From an uncultured Bacteroidia bacterium (GTDB lineage: Bacteria; Bacteroidota; Bacteroidia; Bacteroidales; F082): a stretch of DNA of 64,000 nucleotides. Shown piece by piece: positions 34,755 to 42,479 of the stretch. Below the pieces are notes generated by a model. That model did no database searches. It was not told the DNA's origin and saw only the letters and a program-made list of their open reading frames with translations. Each line of letters starts with the position of its first letter. Positions within the stretch are counted from its first letter, which is position 1. The stretch covers positions 496,001 through 560,000 of the forward strand of contig CACYHP010000001.1 in NCBI GenBank assembly GCA_902774295.1. Reading direction: 5' to 3'. The translations under genes were made by a program, and so were the position numbers.

Positions 34755-35318
34755 TTATTTATTATTGTATTGATTCATTGTCAAATCCGGGCCGATTGCC
34801 ACGAAGCTTTTGACGAATTCCACGGCGACGTCGAGGCGGGGCTGTATCTCGTCGATTTCCGATTGTTTCCATTCGCCGATGACGAAGTCGACTTGTTTTC
34901 CTTTGGCGAAGTCGTTGCCGATGCCGAAGCGTAGGCGGCAGAACTCGCTGCTTCCGAGTGACTCGATGATGTTTTTCAGACCGTTATGACCGCCGTCGCT
35001 GCCTTTTTTGCGCATTCTGAGGGTGCCGACAGGGAGAGCGATGTCGTCGCAGACAACAAGGATGTTCTCCATCGGGATTTTTTCCTGTGTCGCCCAGTAT
35101 TTCACGGCTTTGCCGGAGAGGTTCATATATGTCGTGGGCTTTATCACAATCATCTGACGGCCTTTGTATTTCATCTCCGACACCATCGCCAGACGACTGG
35201 TGGTGAAGGTACATTCGAGGTTTTTCGCCAGATGGTCGGCGACCATGAAACCGATGTTATGCCTCGTGTTGGCGTACTCGGCTCCTATATTTCCCAGACA
35301 AGCAATCAAGTATTTCAT
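34755..35318 (-). CDS. pth: Peptidyl-tRNA hydrolase
   Basis: 187 residues from the ATG at 35318. Residues 1-30 hold MKYLIACLGNIGAEYANTRH then NIGF, with the catalytic His in NTRHN, and GGHNGLKNII near 110 is also typical. It frees tRNA from peptidyl-tRNA dropped by ribosomes. An earlier Met (35345) lies inside a terminator hairpin and is rejected. A TATTTTTG box (35330-35323) sits only four bases from the ATG. One base separates its stop from the sirtuin start. Confidence 0.95.
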   Translation of the reverse strand: MKYLIACLGNIGAEYANTRHNIGFMVADHLAKNLECTFTTSRLAMVSEMKYKGRQMIVIKPTTYMNLSGKAVKYWATQEKIPMENILVVCDDIALPVGTLRMRKKGSDGGHNGLKNIIESLGSSEFCRLRFGIGNDFAKGKQVDFVIGEWKQSEIDEIQPRLDVAVEFVKSFVAIGPDLTMNQYNNK

Positions 35319-35332
35319 GATGCAAAAATAAA

Positions 35333-35358
35333 AAAAAGCCTTCAAACGAAGGCTTTTT
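35333..35358. terminator. Bidirectional terminator between rplY and pth
   Basis: Eleven-base perfect stem AAAAAGCCTTC/GAAGGCTTTTT with loop AAAC. A/T runs on both sides allow work in either direction. It closes the prs-rplY unit. Confidence 0.9.
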
Positions 35359-35383
35359 CCATATAAATTTCTTGAAATTTACA

Positions 35384-36004
35384 TTATTTTGCTTCTGCTG
35401 CAGGTGCTGCTGCGCCTTCTGCTGCTGGAGCTTCTTCAGTTTCTTCCTCAGCTGCTGCGTTACGTGGAGCCTTGACGTCAACCACGATGGTGTTTTCAGG
35501 AACGAGGACAGTCATCTTTTCAAGGTTCAAATCTTTCACCTTGATTGACTGGTTCATCTGAAGCTGTGAGATGTTAACGATGACGTTATCTGGAAGGTCG
35601 TTGACATAACCACGAACTTTGAGTTTAGGAAGGTTCATGATAAGACGGCCGCCACGCATGACGCCTGGGCATGTGCCTGTTGTGCGTACTGGAAGCATGA
35701 CTGTGATTGGGTTGTCTTCGTTGACATCGAGGAAGTCAGCGTGAAGGACTTCGTCAGTAACTGGATGATACTGAATGTCTTGGAGGATTGTGTGGTAAAC
35801 TTTACCGTTGATTTCGAAGTCGATAATCAAGGTCTCAGGTGTGTAAAGAATCTTCTTGAAGCTTCTTGCATCTGTTGCAAACTTCACCTGTTCGATGTTG
35901 TTACCGTAAATGACGCATGGTACGAGACCTTTTGCGCGCAATGCTTTAGCATCTTTTTTCCCTACGTTCTCGCGAAGAGAACCGCTCAATGATACTGAAT
36001 TCAT
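35384..36004 (-). CDS. rplY: Ribosomal protein L25 (Ctc type)
   Basis: 206 residues: an L25 domain (1-95, SLSGSLRENVGKKDAKALRA, LVPCVIYGN) and the C-terminal TL5/Ctc domain (about 100-185), followed by an Ala/Glu-rich tail (EETEEAPAAEGAAAPAAEA). It binds 5S rRNA in the large subunit. It lies 23 bases after prs and before a strong terminator, so prs and rplY form an operon as in many bacteria. Confidence 0.95.
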   Translation of the reverse strand: MNSVSLSGSLRENVGKKDAKALRAKGLVPCVIYGNNIEQVKFATDARSFKKILYTPETLIIDFEINGKVYHTILQDIQYHPVTDEVLHADFLDVNEDNPITVMLPVRTTGTCPGVMRGGRLIMNLPKLKVRGYVNDLPDNVIVNISQLQMNQSIKVKDLNLEKMTVLVPENTIVVDVKAPRNAAAEEETEEAPAAEGAAAPAAEAK

Positions 36005-36027
36005 TTTGTTTGTTTTTAATTAGTTAT

Positions 36028-36966
36028 TTATTTTGCATTAAAGAATTCGCTTAATGACTCGTAATTCTCCACCTTCTTGATGACCTCGGCGAAGAGCTCG
36101 GCTGTTGAGAGCACGTGAATCTTCTTGCTTGGGTTCTTCAGCGGGATGGTATCTGTTACGACCACTTCGTCGAATACTGAATTGTCGATTTTTTCCATTG
36201 CTGAGCCTGAGAAAATCGGGTGTGTTGCGAAGGCGCGGACGCTGCGTGCGCCGTGGTCTTTCAGCAACTGACCGGCTCTAGTGATGGTGCCTGCTGTGTC
36301 GATGATGTCGTCGATGAGGATGACGTCACGATCCTGAACGTCGCCGATGAGGAGCATCTTCTCGATCTCATTCGGTTTTGAACGCTGCTTGTGGCAGATG
36401 CAGAACACTGTGCCGAGCATCTTGGCATATGATGAGGCGCGACGTGTGCCGCCGGCGTCTGGTGATGCCATGATCGGGTCATGCAGGTTCAGACTTTGTA
36501 TATAAGGTACGAAAATCTTCGATGCGTAGAGGTTGTCGACCGGGATGTCGAAGAAACCTTGAATCTGGTCGGCGTGGATATCCATTGTGATGACGCGTGT
36601 GACACCGGCTGTCTGAAGGAGGTTAGCGACCAACTTGGCGGCGATGCTGATACGCGGACGGTCTTTTCTGTCCTGACGGGCGAATCCGAAGTAAGGGATG
36701 ACAGCGATGATGCGGCGTGCTGAAGCACGTTTTGCAGCGTCGACCATCATCAGAAGTTCCATGAGGTTCTCTGTTGGCGGGAAGGTCGACTGAATCAAAA
36801 ATACGTCTCTTCCGCGTAAGTTTTCCTCAAAACTTGGCTGAAATTCTCCGTCGGAGAACACTGTTACGTTACATGTTCCGAGAGGTTTGCCATAATATTG
36901 GGCGATTTGATCTGCCAAATATTTCGTGGCTCTGCCTGAAAAGATTGATACAATGGGCTCTTGCAT
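36028..36966 (-). CDS. prs: Ribose-phosphate pyrophosphokinase (PRPP synthetase)
   Basis: 312 residues, normal length. The PRPP-binding loop DRDVILIDDIIDTAGT is near 215-230, the Mg-binding region MDIHADQIQGFFDIP near 128-142, and FSGRA at the start. It makes PRPP from ribose-5-phosphate and ATP for nucleotide, His and Trp synthesis in the cytosol. First gene of the prs-rplY operon; a TATTTTTG box (37007-37000) with a TTG 22 bases further lies upstream and overlaps the tRNA promoter region on the other strand. Confidence 0.97.
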   Translation of the reverse strand: MQEPIVSIFSGRATKYLADQIAQYYGKPLGTCNVTVFSDGEFQPSFEENLRGRDVFLIQSTFPPTENLMELLMMVDAAKRASARRIIAVIPYFGFARQDRKDRPRISIAAKLVANLLQTAGVTRVITMDIHADQIQGFFDIPVDNLYASKIFVPYIQSLNLHDPIMASPDAGGTRRASSYAKMLGTVFCICHKQRSKPNEIEKMLLIGDVQDRDVILIDDIIDTAGTITRAGQLLKDHGARSVRAFATHPIFSGSAMEKIDNSVFDEVVVTDTIPLKNPSKKIHVLSTAELFAEVIKKVENYESLSEFFNAK

Positions 36967-37019
36967 AGTTTAAAATTTGTCTGTTTAATTTTTCGGGTGC
37001 AAAAATATAAAAAAAAATG

Positions 37020-37049
37020 TTGCGTGTAACAAAAAATGTATTAATTTTG
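37020..37049 (+). promoter_or_regulatory. Promoter of tRNA-Leu
   Basis: TTG at 37020-37022, spacer exactly 19, TAATTTTG at 37042-37049. A near-perfect Bacteroidota promoter, with the tRNA beginning about 30 bases later. Confidence 0.75.
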
Positions 37050-37079
37050 CAGCCGAAAAAAGTTCATTGAAAAAACTGA

Positions 37080-37163
37080 GCCTAGGTGGCGGAATTGGTA
37101 GACGCGTCGGTCTCAAAAACCGATGAGGTAACACTCGTGCCGGTTCGATCCCGGCCCTGGGTA
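37080..37163 (+). tRNA. tRNA-Leu (anticodon CAA)
   Basis: 84 bases. Acceptor GCCTAGG pairs with CCTGGGT (with G-U pairs), D arm GCG/CGC around GAATTGGTAGA, anticodon stem TCGGT/ACCGA with loop CTCAAAA (anticodon CAA), a long class II variable arm (GAG/CTC), and T arm GCCGG-TTCGATC-CCGGC. CCA is not encoded. It stands at the border between ordinary chromosome and the accessory region. Confidence 0.95.
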
Positions 37164-37178
37164 CGGATTTAGAAAGTT

Positions 37179-37220
37179 AATCCCTTGTAAATCAACGATT
37201 TGCAAGGGATTTTTCTTTTT
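37179..37220 (+). terminator. Terminator of tRNA-Leu
   Basis: Stem AATCCCTTGTAAATC / GATTTGCAAGGGATT (37179-37193, 37197-37211) with one G-T pair, loop AAC, followed by TTTCTTTTT. It lies 16 bases after the tRNA. Confidence 0.9.
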
Positions 37221-37241
37221 GGGTAGCCACTGGGTAGCCAC
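37220..37241. repeat. Tandem 11-base repeat TGGGTAGCCAC
   Basis: Two exact copies head to tail right after the tRNA terminator. CTGGGTA is shared with the last bases of the tRNA acceptor. It could be a trace of an integration site, but no long tRNA 3' duplicate is seen in the window. The rest of 37242-37436 holds nothing recognisable. Confidence 0.4.
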
Positions 37242-37436
37242 AGACGACATCACTATGGTCTTTTTTATGAAGCTAATAGAAACTGTGAGGAGGGATGGTT
37301 GAGTGATAAAATAGATAACAAAAAAAGTGCAGATGTGATAAACATATCTGCACAATAACCTATACTTTTGTCTGCTAATAAATAGCAATGCAAAGATACA
37401 AAAAAATTCCTAAAACACATCAATTTGAACGAAAAT

Positions 37437-38072
37437 TTATTCAAGCCTGTAATATCCGAGATATTCGGAGTTGGTGATGAGCTTGTTGTCGGCGGAGCGC
37501 ATGGCAAACCATGCATGGATGTGGTCGCCTTCCCAGCTGTCTGGCAAAAAGACGTGTGATGTTCCTAATGAACGGATGAAGCCGTTGAGATCAAAAAAGA
37601 CCTCTTGCCTTTCCACATTGTAGCAAAAGAAAACCGACACATCATCATCTTTTGCATTGCCATGACCGTTTTGATCGCCCCAAAGGATGTCGATGTCAGT
37701 CATCGTGACATACATGATTTGCACCGATGGCGGTGTGAGAATGCCTTTGGAAAGGACAATCTTACTGAAATCGATGGTGTAGTCTGGCGCATCGCCGATG
37801 GCGTTGTTGACCATCTGACGGACGGCGTAGTTGAAAGGTGATTGCTTCTTTGCCACGTCTTTGAGACCGAGGTTGATGAACTGAAGCGCCTGCTTCATGA
37901 ACTTTTGAGCGATGTCCATTTTGTGACGCTGCTCGAGCTGTTTTTCTGTCTTGGGGTTCTTGACGTGCTGAGCGAGGCCACGCATGTAGGCTTCGCCTTT
38001 CCAGCTGCTGCCCACAACGGTGCCGACCTTGCCGTTGAAACCTCCCAAGATTCCTTGTTTAATTGTTCCCAT
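37437..38072 (-). CDS. DUF6266 family protein (array copy 5)
   Basis: 211 residues. It begins with the family motif MGTIKQGILGGFNGKVGTVV and GSSWKGEAYMRGL, followed by a helical stretch (LEQRHKMDIAQKFMKQALQF) and a variable beta-rich C-terminal half (from about 90). No signal peptide or membrane segment. The family is Bacteroidota-specific and of unknown function. Last of five tandem paralogues; its C-terminal half is clearly closest to array copy 1 (SEYLG end, SKGILTPP region). The gap to copy 4 is 21 bases. Confidence 0.8.
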   Translation of the reverse strand: MGTIKQGILGGFNGKVGTVVGSSWKGEAYMRGLAQHVKNPKTEKQLEQRHKMDIAQKFMKQALQFINLGLKDVAKKQSPFNYAVRQMVNNAIGDAPDYTIDFSKIVLSKGILTPPSVQIMYVTMTDIDILWGDQNGHGNAKDDDVSVFFCYNVERQEVFFDLNGFIRSLGTSHVFLPDSWEGDHIHAWFAMRSADNKLITNSEYLGYYRLE

Positions 38073-38093
38073 AATCTTTGTATTGTTTAATTG

Positions 38094-38753
38094 TTAATCT
38101 TCAAAATCGTTGATGAATGGTGCATAGAAATCTCTACATCTTTCTGAAACTTGTCCCAAAGCTTTATCGTAAACGAAAGCCCATCCGAGATAGTGACAGT
38201 GGCCATCGATTGGAAAGCTTTGGATTTGAATGTCACTCGCCCCAGTTGTGAACGGCTTGTCGTAAACATAGCTGAACCAATTGTTGGTGCCCAATTCATT
38301 CAAAATGAAAATGAAGCCAGGATACTCCACGTGGGAGTTGTCGTATTGGATTGCCCCAACATACCAGTGGCCGTCTTGACCTGGGTCATCGACAAAAAAC
38401 ATGTCAAAGCTCTTCAGGAAGCCTTTTGAGAGAACGAGTTTCTTGTAATTGACAACTGGCTCGCCATCGACTTTTTCGATGGCTGCATGATAGTTGATCT
38501 GAGCTGCCTTGTTGAAAGTTGACATCTTATGGTCGTAATCGCCGAAAGTGAGACGGAGAGTCGGTGCTATAGGACGCAGCGCCTCGATGACAGCACGAAG
38601 GGCTTTACGGCAAAAGATGACACTATCAGACTGGGTGGCTGTGTAATGAGTTGGCAAGCCACGCATGTAGGCGGTGCCTTTCCAGCTGCCGCCTACAACG
38701 GTTCCGACTTTACCACTGAAGCCGCCCAATATTCCTTGATTTATTTTTCCCAT
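38094..38753 (-). CDS. DUF6266 family protein (array copy 4)
   Basis: 219 residues. N-terminus MGKINQGILGGFSGKVGTVV then GGSWKGTAYMRGLP, followed by a diverged helical region and a C-terminal part (YKKLVLSKGFLKSFDMFF) that keeps the SKG turn of the family but differs strongly from its neighbours. The C-terminus carries a Cys-containing end (SERCRDFYAPFINDFED). Function unknown. Separated by 27 bases from copy 3 and 21 from copy 5, so the array is likely one transcript. Confidence 0.78.
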   Translation of the reverse strand: MGKINQGILGGFSGKVGTVVGGSWKGTAYMRGLPTHYTATQSDSVIFCRKALRAVIEALRPIAPTLRLTFGDYDHKMSTFNKAAQINYHAAIEKVDGEPVVNYKKLVLSKGFLKSFDMFFVDDPGQDGHWYVGAIQYDNSHVEYPGFIFILNELGTNNWFSYVYDKPFTTGASDIQIQSFPIDGHCHYLGWAFVYDKALGQVSERCRDFYAPFINDFED

Positions 38754-38780
38754 AACCTTTATATTGTTTTGTTAAATTTA

Positions 38781-39422
38781 TTATCTCCCGTAGGCCTCGA
38801 CTTCGGCGATGGGGTCTGAGACCTTGCCGGAGGCTGGGTTGTAAGTGCAAGCGTAGGCGAGATATTCCTTGGCTTCGAGTAGGGGCATACCGTGAAATTC
38901 AAGTGTGTCGCCCACATGGAAATGCTGACGGATGATGCCTGTCTGCCATACACCGCCAGTGACATCGTAGATTGCGAATATCAGACCATCATACTCTGGA
39001 TACTGGTTGTCATCGAAGATTGTTGATATATAGTAATTTCCATCTTCACTTGGGTCGTTTATGACCAGATAGGTAAATGGCTTGAGACTTCCTTGTGAAA
39101 GGATTAGATGTTCGTAATTGAAATGAGGTTCGCCACCAGATTCATAGATGGCGGCTTTGTAGTTGACCGACACGGCCTTGTTGTAGCCTGACATTTTGTG
39201 AGCGCGTTCTTTGAAAGTGACGCTCAGCAGAGAGGCGATAGGCTTTAAAGCAAGCGCGAGGATTTTTAGGGCCTCGCGCTGGTACAACTGCCCCGCTGTG
39301 CGGGGGTCTTTAACGTGCTGTGCCCGACCTCTCATGTAGGCCTGGCCTTTCCAGCTGCTGCCCACCACTGTGCCGACCTTGCCGTTAAATCCCCCGAGGA
39401 TGCCTTGTTTGATAGTTCCCAT
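38781..39422 (-). CDS. DUF6266 family protein (array copy 3)
   Basis: 213 residues. N-terminus MGTIKQGILGGFNGKVGTVV, GSSWKGQAYMRGRAQHVKDP, then a helix (LYQREALKILALALKPIASL) and the HLILSQGSLKPF turn. The C-terminal half is closest to copy 4 (VINDPSEDGNYYIS against FVDDPGQDGHWYVG). Function unknown. Nineteen bases after copy 2. Confidence 0.8.
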   Translation of the reverse strand: MGTIKQGILGGFNGKVGTVVGSSWKGQAYMRGRAQHVKDPRTAGQLYQREALKILALALKPIASLLSVTFKERAHKMSGYNKAVSVNYKAAIYESGGEPHFNYEHLILSQGSLKPFTYLVINDPSEDGNYYISTIFDDNQYPEYDGLIFAIYDVTGGVWQTGIIRQHFHVGDTLEFHGMPLLEAKEYLAYACTYNPASGKVSDPIAEVEAYGR

Positions 39423-39441
39423 AGTACAGCGGTTTTAAGGG

Positions 39442-40089
39442 TTACTCGCTGAGAGTTTTCTCACCGAGATAGATGGAATCAGCCACCTCTTTGCCGTCGT
39501 CAGACACCATGCCGAGATAGACCTCCACTTTGTCGCCAACCCAGTCGTTAGGAACGATGAGATCCTGAGTGTGGGTGGCTCGGGTTGCACCTGCGGTGTC
39601 GTAGATGGTCTCACCTTTGGTCTTGTTGTAGATGAAAGGCATGGCCTTGTCGGTTGCGAGGGCGTTGCCCACACCGCTGTTGTCAGTCCAGCTGACCGTG
39701 ATTTTCTGAGTTGCAGCAGCCCAGCTTGCCGAGGCACCAGTGACTGGCGTCAAGCCGCCTTTTGAAACGATAATCTTGGTGAAATCCAGAGCATAGCTCG
39801 GATAGCTGCCAGTTACAGCATTTTTGATGGTGTAGGACATGGCAGCGTTGAACTCGGTCTGCTTAGCAGCCTGGCTCTTGAAGCCGATACGGATGTACGG
39901 CACGACTGGCTGGAGGAAGCTCAAAACTAGAGCGAACTTGGTGCGCTGGTTGACCTGACCTGCCGAACGAGGATTTTTGACATGCTGGGCTTGGCCACGC
40001 ATATAGCTGATGCCTTTCCACGATGAACCGATGACGGTTCCGACTTTTCCTGAGAATCCACCGAGGATTCCTTGTTTGATAGTACCCAT
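39442..40089 (-). CDS. DUF6266 family protein (array copy 2)
   Basis: 215 residues, the most typical member. N-terminus MGTIKQGILGGFSGKVGTVI, GSSWKGISYMRG, then QRTKFALVLSFLQPVVPYIR and FNAAMSYTIKNAVTGSYP, then IIVSKGGLTPV and a beta-sandwich-like C-terminal half ending SDDGKEVADSIYLGEKTLSE. Function unknown. It is the first array member with an intact N-terminal motif. Confidence 0.82.
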   Translation of the reverse strand: MGTIKQGILGGFSGKVGTVIGSSWKGISYMRGQAQHVKNPRSAGQVNQRTKFALVLSFLQPVVPYIRIGFKSQAAKQTEFNAAMSYTIKNAVTGSYPSYALDFTKIIVSKGGLTPVTGASASWAAATQKITVSWTDNSGVGNALATDKAMPFIYNKTKGETIYDTAGATRATHTQDLIVPNDWVGDKVEVYLGMVSDDGKEVADSIYLGEKTLSE

Positions 40090-40210
40090 AATCTTTAAAT
40101 TGTTTTTTAGGTTGAAAAAATTGTTTAATTAGGTAACCTTGGTCTTGACTTGGTACGGACTTGGTATGGTCTGAAACCGGTTTCAAAACGAGGTTCGCTG
40201 CAAGTATAAT

Positions 40211-40240
40211 AAAAAAGCCGAAGATGATTTAGTCTTCGGT
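40211..40240 (-). terminator. Terminator after array copy 1
   Basis: Stem CCGAAGA/TCTTCGG with an eight-base loop; on the minus strand it is followed by CTTTTTTATT. It separates DUF6266 copy 1 from copies 2-5. The remainder of this 196-base gap holds a short AT-rich leader for copy 2. Confidence 0.8.
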
Positions 40241-40245
40241 TATAA

Positions 40246-40285
40246 ATGCGTGAAATAGTAGGTGTTTGCGTGAATTTGCGAGGTG
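40246..40285. repeat. 40-base direct repeat, left copy
   Basis: ATGCGTGAAATAGTAGGTGT then TTGCGTGAATTTGCGAGGTG, ending directly at the stop codon of DUF6266 copy 1. The partner at 40955-40994 differs at three positions. The two repeats bracket the gene. Confidence 0.85.
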
Positions 40286-40861
40286 TCATTGGATGATATA
40301 GTCGCCGAGGTACTCGGAGTCGGAGACGAGCTTGCCGTCGAGGGAGCGCATGGAGAGGTAGAGGTGGATTCGGTCGCCGAGCCAGTGCTTTGGAAGCTGG
40401 TAGAGACAAGTGGCGTCGTTGCGCGGGTTGCCTTTGAGGAAGCATGTGAACTCATTCTTCACCACGTTGTAGAACAGGACGAGAGAGACATCGGTTGGTT
40501 TCGCATTGCCCTCGTTAGAGTTGTCGGCAAGGATGATGTCGCAGGCGTTGTCGGTGAAGGATACGCTTTCGACCTGTGGAGGGGTGAGGACGCCTTCGGA
40601 GAGGATGATGCGTGAGAAATCGAGGAGATACTCGTGGGGATGTCCGTTTGATGAGATGGCTTCTTTGACCATCCTGGCGACAGCGTACTTGTAGGGCGTT
40701 TGTTTTTTGGCCACGAGTTTGAAGCCTATGTTGATGAAACGTAGTATCGGATAGAGGAAGCATCGGGCTAGTTCGAGTTTCTCTTTGTCGGTCTTGGAAA
40801 TGTGGTTGATGACCTTTTTTAGGGTGTTTTTGGGGTTGCAGCTGTTTTTTCTTGTGCTCAT
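40286..40861 (-). CDS. Divergent DUF6266 paralogue lacking the N-terminal motif (array copy 1)
   Basis: 191 residues. The glycine-rich N-terminal motif of the family is replaced by MSTRKNSCNPKNTLKKVINH, but from about residue 30 (KEKLELARCFLYPILRFINI, VAKKQTPYKYAVARMVKEAI, IILSEGVLTPPQVES, SEYLGDYIIQ) it aligns with copy 5. It therefore belongs to the family with a rearranged start. It is flanked by 40-base direct repeats and ends in its own terminator, so it can be a separate cassette. Function unknown. Confidence 0.7.
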   Translation of the reverse strand: MSTRKNSCNPKNTLKKVINHISKTDKEKLELARCFLYPILRFINIGFKLVAKKQTPYKYAVARMVKEAISSNGHPHEYLLDFSRIILSEGVLTPPQVESVSFTDNACDIILADNSNEGNAKPTDVSLVLFYNVVKNEFTCFLKGNPRNDATCLYQLPKHWLGDRIHLYLSMRSLDGKLVSDSEYLGDYIIQ

Positions 40862-40954
40862 GATGATTGTTTTTTTAAATTGATTGATGATTGTATTGTG
40901 ATTTCAGGAGCAATAATATAAAATAAAAGGACGAGAAAGCCGAACTTAGACGGG

Positions 40955-40994
40955 GATGCGTGAAAAAGTGGGTGTTTGCGTGATTTTGCGAGGT
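40955..40994. repeat. 40-base direct repeat, right copy
   Basis: ATGCGTGAAAAAGTGGGTGT then TTGCGTGATTTTGCGAGGTG, three mismatches from the copy at 40246-40285, about 709 bases away and upstream of the copy-1 gene. Confidence 0.85.
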
Positions 40995-41088
40995 GCGAAG
41001 CAGTATTAAAATTTTTCACCAAAACGAACAACGAAACAAAAAAAATAAAAAAAAGATGCTTTTTTGCCAGCGTAGAGGAGCGCAGTCA

Positions 41089-42342
41089 GTCAAGGTTTGC
41101 GAGCGAAAAATACTCTTTTCGTAGCGAAGCGGAGAAAAGGAAGATTTTTCCCGAAGCAACCCGTAGGGCTTGACCTTGACGGACAAGCGGAACGAGCTAA
41201 CTTTGCAACTTTTTTTGAATTTTTGAAATCACCAAATAATCAATCACTAATCAACAAAAAATCGGAGTTCTTTGAGAACTAAGAGATCTCTGATTTGTGC
41301 AGAAACACTCAAAGAAGTATGCCCCCTAAAGGGGTGGGCGGGCGGGGACGAAACATTGTGGGCAAATGCTTGGGCGAGAGAAGCACGCAATGAAGCGGTC
41401 TGGATTCCGAGGGTTCCCATTGGGATGCGGAATCCAGAACCGCGAAATGGAGTGCTGAAAGGAGCCGAAGCTTTTGCCTTGGAGCCGTAAACATTCAATC
41501 GAAGCCGTGAACCAAGAAAAAAAGAAAACAATTTAATCAGTACGAAGCGGCTTGAGCTTGATGGCAGCCGAGGGTTCCCACTGGGAAACGGCTGACATCG
41601 AGCTGATGCCGCGGCAATGTGTAGAAGCCGTAAACAAACAAGTGCCCAGAAACTAAGACGTGGAAGAACAGAAAACTTGCCAATGGGCAAGGAAAGGAAG
41701 CGGAGCGACTGGACGCAGCGCAAGCGAGGTCGCTTTGCGCACGCCGCCGGAATGAAATGGAGGCGCCCGAAGCAAAAACGAAGTTTTTTGCTGAGGGGTG
41801 CGCGCGACGCGCGTGCGGGGTGGCGGCAGCGCAGAGGTGGCACGGAGGCGTCAAGCCGAGTAGCCCTGCGCTGAAAGGTGACAGCTTTTGAAGCCGCAGA
41901 AACAATTGAATTAGTATGGACTATCAATGAATGCAAAGACATTGTGATATTCGGTAACATTATAGGTCGGCTAAAAAGCTGGCACCCTGCCACCCCGCCG
42001 GGCGGCGCGCTTTAACTAAAGGGGCTGGCGGCGGGATTTGGAAGTAGCGACATTCTGCGATGCCTTGACATGCCAATGTGCAGAAACGATGGAATTACCT
42101 GTAAACCCCGCCGAGAGGCAGCCCCGAGTGAGCTTTGCCTTTTTGCGCCTAAAAGGCTTTTTGAAACACCTTCAATTCAGCACGGAACACGGTAGCGGGC
42201 GGGCTGCCCCTGGAATTAAGGGGCAGCGGTGACAAACAGTGATGCAGAGGCACTGAGCGTGCTACCCCATGCAAGGGCTGGAGGTAAAAAATACTACCCG
42301 GAGGGTGGAGATTTTTTATCTCCAGCTCGCGAAGCCCTTGCA
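41089..42342. other. Gene-free, GC-rich region of long imperfect hairpins
   Basis: No credible gene lies between 40862 and 42479. Stem pairs seen: 41089-41095/41174-41180; 41105-41120/41132-41150; 41395-41409/41428-41443; 41547-41570/41589-41612; 41676-41681/41686-41691; 41718-41726/41731-41740; 41827-41834/41866-41873; 41994-42000/42029-42035; 42203-42211/42219-42227; 42270-42292/42311-42342. Two neighbouring hairpins share nearly the same loop (AGGGTTCCCAYTGGGA at 41410 and 41571). GCAGAAAC or GCCGTAAAC recurs between them (41299, 41484, 41627, 41896, 42080, 42431). The flanks (40862-41088 and 42343-42479) show only AT-rich or short-repeat sequence. It could be a set of structured RNAs or a decayed mobile array; neither is shown. 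Confidence 0.6.
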
Positions 42343-42479
42343 GGGGGCAAAAAGCCTTTTAAGCAAAAAGCAAAGCGAACACCGCTTTCCCGCCCTCACA
42401 CTCACACTGGGCAGTAAACATTGTGTAGGAGCAGAAACCAAAAATGAATACACTTTTGGATTATTATTTACCTGAGTAA

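Noticed and set aside
37113..37388. 91-residue minus-strand open frame
   Set aside because: It runs through the tRNA-Leu gene and its terminator; translated tRNA sequence gives the typical false protein end.
41247..41993. 248-residue open frame on the minus strand in the hairpin region
   Set aside because: Composition (Arg, Ser, Pro, Leu, Phe) and lack of any domain fit a frame across GC-rich inverted repeats; palindromes are translated on both strands. No signal for a start.
41089..42450. Integron attC array
   Set aside because: Several hairpins in a row invite this idea, but no GTTRRRY/RYYYAAC ends pair across the hairpins, there is no integrase, and the DUF6266 genes are too closely spaced (19-27 bases) to carry attC sites between them.
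41089..42450. CRISPR array
   Set aside because: Repeats are inverted and dissimilar, with irregular spacing; no regular direct repeat of 25-40 bases with spacers is seen anywhere in the window, and no cas gene.
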